Part shown: piece by piece, positions 22,814 to 33,200 of the stretch
How the letters are laid out: each line of letters begins with the position of its first letter
How positions within the stretch are numbered: the stretch's first letter is position 1
DNA from: Bryum argenteum
Lineage: Eukaryota > Streptophyta > Bryopsida > Bryales > Bryaceae
Assembly (NCBI GenBank): GCA_037043015.1
Contig: CM073326.1
Location: 992,001 to 1,056,000 of the forward strand
DNA: 64,000 nucleotides
Direction: 5' to 3'
Notes under the pieces: model-generated
What the model was told of the DNA's origin: nothing
Database searches by the model: none
The model's input: the letters and a program-made list of their open reading frames with translations, nothing else
Made by a program: the position numbers and the translations under genes

Positions 22814-23732
22814 TGTTACCCGCCACAACACCGCGGGTATCATCACCGAAGACCAAGAGCCACGGAAGACCAAGACTTTACAGCATCCACGGGGCTCGAG
22901 GCCGGGGCACAGTGTGCAGAGGACCACGAGGATCGAGACCGCGGACACAGGCAGTTAAGGCCGAAGAACAGCGCAGAAGGGTTAGGTTTTATTATAAATA
23001 GAGTTAGAGTTATACAATAGGGAGCTCTCTGTAAATGCACGAATGTAGTGATAGCCGCGAGCACAGTGTTGCGATCTTTGTACTCCTTTTGGCACTCACG
23101 ATTCAATGCAAGCAGGACTCAGTCCAATTCTACTCTAACCCCATTTCTACTTGTACTCTCCCCTCCGCTTCTTGCTATCCTAAAGTCTAAAGTCCTAACC
23201 CCTGTGACGTCCGTGGCGCCGTGAGAGTCTGTGTCGAGGCCGTGGGTCCAGTGTTTTTTTTTTGGACGAGTGTCACCCTTGTTGGCTTAAAGGCAGTAGC
23301 CAGTTTTTGGAGGGAGGAAGTCAGATAGGTCAGATTTCTGACAATCTGGCGAAATTTCGCCAGAAAAAAAACCACTGCGTGGGTCTCAGCGTGTACTACG
23401 TGGTCGCGAGGCCACCTCGCGGAGTCACTGCGGACAGCCTTGAAGAGATCCGTGCTCCTGCCGTGGCCGAGGAATTGCACAAGGGAAGAACGCCGAACAG
23501 CAGGCTAACCCTGGGACTCAGCTTAACGAACACCGTCTCGCCCTCGAGGGATTGGCCTGCCCCGACAGAACTAATCACAGGGTGATTACGGCCCCAGTCA
23601 ACGGCTGCCTTGTCATACCCGGACCGTGGTTAAACAAGGTGGAAGCCCACACACCCCGGTTCTTGCCCGTCCAGCAACCCCAATTGGCACCCCTCGCACC
23701 TCGGGCACCTCCATACTGTACCCCGGCTAACA
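22814..23732 (+). repeat. 3' LTR (919 bp, 782 bp plus a MITE)
   Basis: Same ends and sequence as the 5' LTR. It carries the 129-bp hAT MITE and its 8-bp duplication. A matching TATA box lies at 22993-23000. Confidence 0.93.
23249..23377. mobile_element. hAT-type MITE inside the 3' LTR (129 bp)
   Basis: It begins CAGTGTTTTTTTTTTGG and ends CCAGAAAAAAAACCACTG, forming inverted termini. The 8-bp duplication CGTGGGTC flanks it (23241-23248 and 23378-23385). The 5' LTR has a single CGTGGGTC here, i.e. the empty site. A perfect 18-bp palindrome CTGGCGAAATTTCGCCAG lies at 23346-23363. No coding capacity. Confidence 0.9.
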
Positions 23733-23737
23733 AGCAG

Positions 23738-24003
23738 TCTCTAAAATTTTCAATTTTTGTTTTTTTGCATTGCCCAAAAAAGAACTTTGGGGAGCTAAAT
23801 TTCGGATGTTATGATCTCTCAAATGGTAAATATCCAATGATCAAATTTTGGAACAATAACTAAAATAGACTTGGGTACAAGATCTTACGATTAAAGGTTT
23901 AAACTAAGGAAAAAGAATTGGTTCACATCCCCGGAAGTGGATAAAGTTAGGGAAACGCACTATAAAGTTTCAAAATCCCAAAAACACACAAAGGGAATAG
24001 GGG
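23738..24003 (+). mobile_element. TTAA F2 element, right half
   Basis: Continues the F2 sequence cut at 4376. Landmarks are CCCAAAAAAGAACTTTG, GGATGTTATGATCTCTCAAA, ACAAGATCTTACG and CCCAAAAACAC, as in the copy at 34188-34769. The outer terminus is decayed. Confidence 0.65.
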
Positions 24004-24541
24004 ATAAGTACACACAGATCATATGAATATAGAATGTATATACTATGACGCAGATGAAAGTGAAGATCATTGCAAAGAGTAGTTTGCAGGATGAGAAATG
24101 CAGGGCTGAAAAGATGATGCAAATGTTTGTGCTCTCAAAGAGGCACGAAGTCATCCCAAATGAATGATAAGTTACTCGTAGGAACAGCTTCACATCTCAG
24201 CGTTGGGGGCATCTGATCCAGAAATCATAAGTTAGTGCATAACATAAGATAGTGCATAGCATTCTCACATTCTCAGGTATGAACGAAGTGCAGAGTGGAA
24301 ATAATGCAGGGGGAGCCAATGCACACACCCCTCCCATACTGTCGTGCTCGATGACTTTCAGAGGAAAAGGACCTCCCTGTGGTGGCCCTGTACTTGTAAC
24401 TGGGATACAGTGACTGTGCGAGCAGCTCCACAGGTGTCAGACTACCACACCCATTCGCTGCTTCATTCCAAGCTTACCTCTGTGGGATACATGGGGTCTA
24501 CTCCATTGTACCTCGTTTTCGATGAGCGTTCACCCCCTCTA
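24004..24541. other. Intergenic, no gene seen
   Basis: No recognised gene or terminal repeat. Short ORFs only. Confidence 0.45.
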
Positions 24542-25004
24542 AGGTAGGAGCTGTGAAAACCGTCCAGCCCCAGAAACCGCACAATAGGTTCAGGGGTAGG
24601 GTCTGTAGAACCGTCCACTTTGGGAACCATCCACTGTTTTTAAGCTCAAACTGACCGGTTTTGGGAACCATCCACTGTTTTTAGCTCCCACCATGCATAC
24701 TGAACGGTTTTAGACAACTCCTATGTCAGTACGTGAACCTTTTTTAATTTGTTTTAGGACATTCAATCCACTGTTTCCGGAATACAACCTTGCAAAAAAG
24801 CCAGCACTCTATGTTCGGGTAGTGGGACTCCTACGACTCCAGATTCAATAATTCATAGGAAATTATAGGATTACTCAAAAAATGTTTTTTTTTCGGAGAT
24901 GGATTTGCACTAGCTTTGCAGACCATCAAAAAATAATTAAAATTTTACACCACTATTCCAAGTATGCAAAGCTGAAATTCGGACGGTTTTCACCACTCCT
25001 ACCT
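24542..25004. mobile_element. MITE with 25-bp inverted ends and TA target site (463 bp)
   Basis: It starts AGGTAGGAGCTGTGAAAACC and ends with the inverted form (GGTTTTCACCACTCCTACCT). TA is duplicated on both sides, suggesting a Tc1/mariner-like MITE. A GGGAACCATCCACTGTTTTT block is directly repeated inside near 24620 and 24665. No ORF. Confidence 0.65.
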
Positions 25005-25678
25005 TAACTCCTTCAAAACCCACATTGGGTTTCTGAGATTCTTGGCAACTCATTTGAATGGCAACTCCTTTAGCAACCCCTCTTGCCTGACTACATTAAG
25101 CCAGTATTTCAGTCTACATGTTGAAAATATCCTAAATGCCCGGAATGTTGAGAAACGACATTTTGGACGACAAGCAAGAAACTTTAGAGTGTCATAATTC
25201 CTCCCTCCTGACTTTGTTTTGGGCTGAATTACTTGGATTGAGTCCCAAGTTGAGTCTATTTGTGTGGTGAATTTTCAAATGCATACAATGAAGTATCAAT
25301 CAATGGCATGCACAATGGTGAAGGCAGTTTTTGTTTTCGAGTGTTAAAACATGAAACATATTTTACCATTGCAAGCTAATTATGTGCAATCCAATTTAGT
25401 ATTCCATAGGTATTTTTTGCATGACCATGATCATGAGATGATGTCAAACGGCTTTCTAGTTGGAGTGTTTTTATTATCCAAATATGTGTGGCATTAGATT
25501 TTAGGGTTTTAGGGTTTAGGTTTCCAAGATGCAAGAAAGACATGGTCACATGGCATGCACTTTTGTGCAAGGGATCTTATTTTGGGACTTTTTTTTCTTT
25601 GTGATTTCGGGGCAGTTTTCACCATTGCAAGGCCATTATTGCGTAAAAATATTTTTTGTAAGCTTTCTTTTGGTTTAA

Positions 25679-27213
25679 CCCCTAAATGGTTTGACTCATT
25701 TGTAGTAAAATGAACACATCCTCAAAAGCATTGTCATAGGTGGAGGTAAAAGTGTGTTATCCAAATCTCAACCGTACAATCTTGTCGTAGACATATTGAA
25801 CATCATGTGGGTCAAATTTTGAGTCATGAGGCTTCATAGATTGCGAGATCATAATGTATTAATACTCAAAAATGATCACATAATTTCATCATTTTCACTT
25901 TAAAGTGAAAATGCTACCATTAGACTTATTGCAATGAAAAAATCACCAATTAGAATGTTGTTCACCTTCATCTCAGTAGCATCCTTGAACAAAAAAAAAC
26001 CATGAGAAAAATTTCTTTGTGCAAATTATGGCCCTGCAATGGTGAAAACTGCCCTAAATTTTACAAAGGAAAAAATGTCTAAAACTAGGCTGCTGTCACT
26101 GAAATGCATGCCATTAACCCCTAAAAATCCAGGAAAGCCGATTCGGTTTTCTGAGATTTCGGGCAGCTCATTTTAAGCATTTAAACTGATATTTTTGCCT
26201 AAGATTTTTATTGGGTGCTCCACATACAGTAATGTGTATGTGGTAAAATTTTCAAAGTCAAATTTTAATTTTATAACCTTCATCTAGAAATTTTAGGTTT
26301 CAAGTCCAAATCGGGCAGTTTAAAATAATTTTTTTTAATTTTTTTTATTTTAGAAATATGTTCATTACCAAATTACTATTCAAATTCCAATGTGTCCGAA
26401 GTCAAAAAGTTTACCAATTTTACAAGGGCAGCCTCCAAAACTTTCAAAAACAATCTTCACAATTTCTAGTAATTTTACAATTTTTCTTTCAAAAATTGCC
26501 AAAATTCGAGATTTTGGATTTTTTCCAAGATTTTTTTCAAAATTCACATTATCATAAATGCACCTTCTCACCGTCGAGATTTTTCTCAAACTAAATATAT
26601 CATACGTGGTGCTTGTTTTACTATATGGTTGTTTTTAGACCTTCTTTCATAAAATATTTTACATTAAGGTCAAAAAGTGGAATTGGTCTCTAAAATTTTG
26701 CATGAGCATAACCAACTTGATTACCTACATGAAAAAAAATGAGGGAAAAATATTTGGAATAACAATCATCAAGTTGCCCTTGGCACCATTTAGACAATGC
26801 CTCTCACGCAGTGGCAAAAAAAAAGTGTTGGTCAAACTTTGATTGTTATGATCTCACAAATGAAAAACATCCAACGGTTGAAATTTTGACCAGTCCTTTG
26901 TATACAAGTTAGGTACAAGATCTTACGGTTCAAAGTCTAAAACCAGAAAAAAAAGTTTCTCCATTTCCCCATCTCCCAACGAAGGTGAAAAATGGCAGTT
27001 TTTGGTTCTGGAGGTCGAGGAAACCCCTGGATTTTTAGGGGTTAATTCATACTTCATTGTATGGGTCTGAGATTTTCATTAAATGAACTAGACTTGATTT
27101 GGGACCCAACCCAAGTGATTTCGTCCAAAACGGAGTCCGGATGAAGAAGTTATGGCTCTCCAAAGTTGGTGTCATCCAAAATGTCGTTTTTCGACATTCG
27201 GCCCGCTTAAGGG
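25679..27213 (-). mobile_element. F1 TTAA element (middle, inverted, interrupted)
   Basis: Flanked by TTAA at 25675-25678 and 27214-27217, with left end CCCCTAAATGG and right end CGCTTAAGGG. The body is the F1 sequence in reverse, including AGTGATTTCGTCCAAAACGG. It is itself interrupted at 26114 by an F2 element. Without that insert it is about 0.6 kb, an internal-deletion form. Confidence 0.75.
26118..27041. mobile_element. F2 TTAA element (inner, 924 bp)
   Basis: The 16-bp termini CCCCTAAAAATCCAGG and CCTGGATTTTTAGGGG are perfect inverted repeats. Both sides have TTAA (26114-26117 and 27042-27045). No ORF. Outside it the F1 sequence GCATGCCAT...TCATACTTCATTG joins up as in uninterrupted copies, so the insertion site is well defined. 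Confidence 0.88.
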
Positions 27214-27774
27214 TTAAGGGGGTTATTGAGGTAATGGTAAATACCTTTCTAGTTGGTGCCTTACTCATTGCAATAAGTCTTCTAGTAACAATATGACCTT
27301 TGAAGTGAAAATGATGAACTTTAGCAGAAAAAAAACCACTACTAATGCGTTACGATCTTGCAATCTATGAGGCCTCATGACTCAAAGTTTGACCCACATG
27401 ACCTACACTAAGTATACTACAAGGTTCTTTGGTTGAGATCTAAATATCTCACTTTCACTATCACTAATGGCACTCCACACACAATGTTGTGTTCAAAGTA
27501 AAAAGACCTCTCGGCATTGAGGAGTTAAGCAATCTCTTTAAAAGGTAACAAAATGCACATTTTATGACACATTCAATTTCGTCTCCAAACCCGTTGGGGC
27601 AAAATTTGAAAGCCAAAAAGGCGACACACACGAAGGGACAATCTCTCACAAAGTCGTCACATAAATCTTATCATATTCCACATGTATAGGCGACTAAAAG
27701 CATGCACTTTCAAATTGTTTACGTAACTTCCTAGAAATACTTGCATCAAAATTCCTTGCAAAGATTGTGAATAG

Positions 27775-30178
27775 AAGCAACGGCCCCTCCTATTAGGTCA
27801 AGCATATTAGGTGGGACGCAAGTAGGAAGCTTGGCCGAGATCGCTGCACTTCAAAATCCTAGGTTTAGCAAAGATATCACCGTCAAACCAGAATTCCTGC
27901 CACAAGCAAATCTGCAATTAACAAATGAGGGAGTTACAGCAATTTCCCCTCTCAAGAACTCAGATTCTTTAAGTTCTCCTCGTGCAGTAAAAGCATATTC
28001 CAAAAGAGTATCTCAGAAACCAAGAAACTCGAAATCTCGGAGATCTCAATTAAAGAAATCGAAATCATATGATGGGATTTCGACCATAAAATATGCTACG
28101 TTGGAGGAAGAAAATGTGGTAGACGAGATAGACAAAATAGCATCGTTATTCTCTGGACCAACGGTGGAACAAATTCAGTCAAATTCACCGGCATCGATCC
28201 AACGAACCGAGAAGGCATTGATAAGAGAAACTATTCAATCAACAAAGCAAACACCAAAGGCTGTCGAGAAGAGTGAAGGCACTGTAAGGAAACAGAAGAA
28301 TGTGCCAGAAGCAGAAGCAGAAGCGGAGGAGGGCTTACAGTCGACTTCATGTCTTGGACGATATATTGCAAGGAGGTTAATCGAAGTAGGGGTAGCAGAT
28401 GTATTTTCAGTGCCCGGCGATTTCAATCTGATCTTATTGGACCATCTGATAGCACAACCAGGACTGAATAATATTGGATGCTGCAATGAACTCAATGCCG
28501 GATATGCTGCAGATGGCTATGCACGTTGTCGTGGAGTCGGAGCATGTGTTGTTACATTTACAGTCGGCGGATTGAGTGTTATCAATGCCATTGCTGGTTC
28601 TTACAGTGAAAACTTGCCTGTTATCTGTCTAGTGGGGGGTCCCAATAGTAATGACTATGGCACCAATCGTATTCTGCACCACACCATTGGTATTCCTGAT
28701 TTTTCCCAAGAGGCTCAATGTTTTCAACAAGTTACATGTTATCAGGTTCTCTCCTTTCTTTCAGGATGCTTACTTGTGTCATGCTTTTGTCGATCGCCCA
28801 AATCTTTCATGCCATTACACGATATATTATACTCATTCAATTTCAACTAAGTGGCTATTAGATCATTCAAATTATCCTTTATAGACAAAATACATCAAAT
28901 AATATAGCTATCACAGAAATTACAGTCACTCACTGCATGTTTTAGTAAGCTCAAAATTATGTTTCGCATCACACTATTGAGTCAAATCACTATCTTAAGT
29001 AATTCATGTTATAATTCCCTTGTAGGGGTTGAAACCTATAATACGTCTTACATTTTGTTGTTCGCATATATTTGTGTTATAACATAATCATATATGTATT
29101 ATTATAACTCTCTACAAGGACAAAAAAGATTCAATGTAGACTATATTGTACCAGGCAGTAATAATGTGTATGGAAGATGCACATGAACTTGTGGATAGAG
29201 CATTTTCTACAGCTTTGCAAGAAAGTAAGCCTGTATATATCAGTGTCAGCTGCAACTTAATCGCCTTACCACATCCTTCGTTTGACGAACATATTTCGCT
29301 TACTATAGTTTCGAAGTAACACACATTCTTCAAACTGACACTAGAGTTGTGGCTTTATAATAAATGTATAGATATGATCAAAGTCTGAAATGCGTCGTCA
29401 ACTCAAATCTGAACCTTAGCATGGGAGTAGCAAAGACTATAGAATAAGTATGTATGATATAAAAAGCATGTATTGCAGTATAGATGGATGGATCAAAACT
29501 GAAATGTCGCACTTGAAATGTGAGCAGAACAAGCAATGCAGATTGTGTACGTGCAGCCATAGCAGCAACGGTGACGAAGTTGAAGGCAGCTGCAAAGCCC
29601 GTCTTGATAGGAGGTCCTAAACTGAAGTTAGCTAAAGCAAATGAAGCATTCTCAATATTTGCAGAAGCATCTGGCTTTGCTGTTGCAACCATGCCGTCTG
29701 CCAAAGGTCAGGTCTCAGAGAATTTATCCAAATTCATCGGTACCTATTGGGGAGCTGTTAGCTCTCCATTTTGTATGGAGATCATAGAATCATCCGATTG
29801 CTACATTTTTGCTGGACCTATCTTCAATGACTATAGTTCTGTGGGTTACTCATTGTTATTGAAAAAACCCAACATGATCATATTAGAACCTGATAGGGTC
29901 ATTGTCGGAGATGATGAGGAATTTGGGTGTGTGAACATGGATGATTTTTTACTTGAACTTGCAAAAGTGGTGGTGATGAATACAAGTGCATATGATAATT
30001 ATACAAGACTTTTCGTGAATCATGGTGAAGTTTCTAAATTTGATGTAGCTGAGAATGCTCTCCGAGTCAATACGCTATTCAACCACATACAAGTAAGATC
30101 TTTCTTGGTTTGAAGACTTTTTTGACATGAATGTTATAGGTCTACATATTAACCCTGAAAATCTAAGAAAACCGAAAT

Positions 30179-30233
<55 letters not shown>

Positions 30234-33200
30234 CATTCCTGGCATCCTAGATGAAGGGCTTAAAAGTTAGATTTTCGCCTAAATTTTTTAATGAGTGCTC
30301 CCTATACTGCAAGGTGTATGTAGTAGAATTTGCAAAGCCAAATTCTAATCTTTGAACCTTCATTTAAGGAATTTACTTTAAAAGTCCAAAACATGTAGTT
30401 TAAATTTAGTTTATCTTATAATTTCATTCATGGATATATGTTCATTTCTAAATCACTAGAATTCCCAAGTGTCCCACGTTAAAACCTTTACCAGTTTTAC
30501 AAGGGCAACCTTCAAAATTTACAAGAGTAAGCTTCACCTTTTTTGGTAATTCAAAAACAGTTCAAAATTTGAGATTTTGGAGATTTTTCAAAAATAGTTT
30601 CACAAAAGACCAAAAACTTATAGAGCTACCTACCCACTATTTATCTTTTTCCTAAACCAACTATAATGAACATGATGCATGTTTTACCAAATTGTTGTAT
30701 TTATAACTTCTTCAGGAAAAAGAAATTGCATGATGGGTCAAAAAGCCAAATGAGTCACCCAAAATTTACATGCATGCTCAACTTAGTTGTCTACATGGAA
30801 AAAACTATATGAAATATGTTTGGGGTAAAAATCTTCAACACCCTCTCTGCACAAAGTAGAATATGGCCTATGAGTGCCAAAGATCGCCCAAAAATGGTCC
30901 TGCATAAACTCTGAATGTTATGATTACAGAAATGGTGAATATTCAATGGTTTAAAGTTTACATGGGAGTGTTATTTGTAAGAAGGTTTGAGATCCTTTAG
31001 TTAGAAGTATACATACGGATGATTAACTTTGAACATACCTCAATTCCAACAAGGTGATAGAAAATCGAGGTTTTTGGATTAGGTCTTTCAAACGTATGGA
31101 TTCTTAAGGGTTAAATATGTAAGTTCTACACAAACATAAGGATAGATCAATGTTATGGACATATGGATGTTAACCACATATTTTCACATATGTATTTAAA
31201 GATTTCTTAAGAACAAACACACAAGTACTAGACTATGATTAGGAGTGCAAATCTAGTTGTCAATGAATTACTAGTTGACAAGACTTGTATAATAGAATTT
31301 AGCAGTCCAACATCAAAACGACACAACGATGAATCATTATGATTATTATTATATCATATGGATTTAGTCGAATGGGAACGGTTGCACTCAATCAACCTTA
31401 TACCAGTATCTGATGGTTACATTCTAGATCTCGTTAATGAAATTCATTGCCCTGTAACACGTAGTTTTATGAATATATTCCAGTGCTATATGATACAATA
31501 TAAATACAATATACTTATGATTCATTTCTCATCCATTCTAATTTTATTGTGATAGGGAATGCTGACAAGTAATACAGTTTTAATTGCGGAGACAGGAGAT
31601 TCATGGTTTAATTGCCAAAAACTCAAGCTTCCTGACGGTTGTGGGTTAGCGTTTATATATAACTAACTTATGCATTGCATATGATAATGTGTTGAGTAAA
31701 TTCAGATGATTTTAATGTATCCACTTTTAGGGTTTATAGACTCAATTTGAAGATCTTCATGGTAATTGTATAACAAAGTATGTAACCTGTTATTTGGGAA
31801 GAAGTGCACTTTAACCCCTGAATTTCCTTGTTGCAAAACGGTCTAAGTCACAAAATTTGACCTTCCTTTAGGTTAAGCATAAAATATCTCAATCTAAGCA
31901 TTATTGAAAAGATTCAGCCGTAAGATCTCAAATTTTACTAAACGTTCTTCTCACATACCAAATTTGAACCGTTCATTCTTCCTCATTTGTGAAATTGTAA
32001 TGGTCAAAGTTGGTTGAGTGTTTCTCCTGTGTGAACCTCCAAAATGCGTTTTGGGTTTTGAGGAAAGTTAGGGGTTAAAACCTGAAACTTGTCCACAATA
32101 GATATCACATAGAACAAGTCTAACAGCATATGCAATGCAATCCTACGGCCTCCTCGAGCGGGTTATTTTCAGTGGGCCTTGTGTTGGTAATTACCAGAGC
32201 TTCTGAGAATGATGAGAAATAAATGATGATAGTTATATCATGAATTACCCTCACTTTCTAATCACACCCTCAAAGGTATGAATTGCATTTGCTCTCATTC
32301 GTAAGGACTGTATTGACTTGTATGCCACTTCAACAATTTTTGAACATCTACGTATTGTTCACTTGTTAAATTATCTTTCTACTTTCTAAAACTACGTTAT
32401 TTAGTTCTTTTTTAAAAGCTATTATCTTTGAAGTGGTACAACAAGGAATTATTTGGTTTTTGGCTTAAATTTCTCAAAAAAGCTCAATGCATAGTCATTA
32501 CCACATACCATACAGAGATTATTCCTAACAAAAAAAAAATCAAACTAAAAGAAAAGTTTAAGCTTCTAAGATCAAGACCGTGAACTTTATCCTTTGTATT
32601 TCACCAAAGCTTTGCAACTTAACCCCTAAACATGACGAATGTCGAAAAACTACATTTAGATGAAGGGCAAAATTTTTGAAGAGCCATAACTTCTTTATCC
32701 AATGTTCGTTTTGGATGAAATCACTTGGGGTGGGTCCCAAATCAAGTCTAGTTTGTGTGGTGAGATGTCAAACTCATCTAATGAATTTTGGTTGAATTGC
32801 ATGCATGAGTGTCAAACATGGGGCATGCTTTACCATTGCAAGCCAATTATATGATATCAAGAAGATGTTTCACTGAACTCTTCTATACAAAGGTTAAGAT
32901 GAAAACTAAAACTTTCTAGTTGGAAGATATTTTTATAAGAATGCTTTTGGTATTTGAATTGCAATGATGTTTTTACAAAGATAAAAGTGAAAAATTGGAT
33001 GATTCTTGAGGAACTATATCTCCTTTATCCACCGTTGGATTTTAATTTTATTTTTTGGTATGGAGTCCAAATAAATTCTAGTTTTAGTGGTAGAAAACTT
33101 GACAAAATTTAAGATGTATTGAAGATTAGACATAGATTTAAAATGCAAAGGGTTGAGTTTGGATCACTTTTCCTTTGTAAAAGTTTTGGCGCTTTTCACC

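Larger units (their letters stand above)
4377..23732 (+). mobile_element. Complete Ty3/gypsy-type LTR retrotransposon (19.4 kb with nested insertions)
   Basis: Two LTRs begin TGTTACC and end GGCTAACA. They are flanked by identical 5-bp duplications AGCAG at 4372-4376 and 23733-23737. By eye the LTRs differ at only three of 782 aligned bases, all transitions, so insertion was recent. Internal order is PBS, gag, protease, reverse transcriptase, RNase H, integrase, extra ORF, polypurine tract. Integrase after RT/RH defines the Ty3/gypsy order. No chromodomain follows integrase, which suggests the Tat/Athila-like non-chromovirus side; a second RNase H was not seen. Removing the 9,292-bp hAT-like insert, the 129-bp MITE and their duplications leaves about 9.9 kb. 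Gag is out of frame with pol and the extra ORF is broken, so the copy is probably not autonomous. Confidence 0.93.
25126..27524 (+). mobile_element. F1 TTAA element (outer, interrupted)
   Basis: The left part has GGAATGTTGAGAAACGACAT and then the F1 body in forward orientation up to about 25674. The right part resumes at 27218 (TACCTTTCTAGTTGGTGCC, CATTGCAATAAGTCTTCTAG) and ends GAGGAG|TTAA at 27525-27528. The interruption at TTAA is the inner F1 element. The left terminus is decayed. Confidence 0.65.

Noticed and set aside
27831-28850. Taking 27831 as the start of pyruvate decarboxylase.
   Set aside because: The codon there is TTG, and the open frame continues upstream to a possible splice acceptor. 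Plant genes start at ATG almost always.
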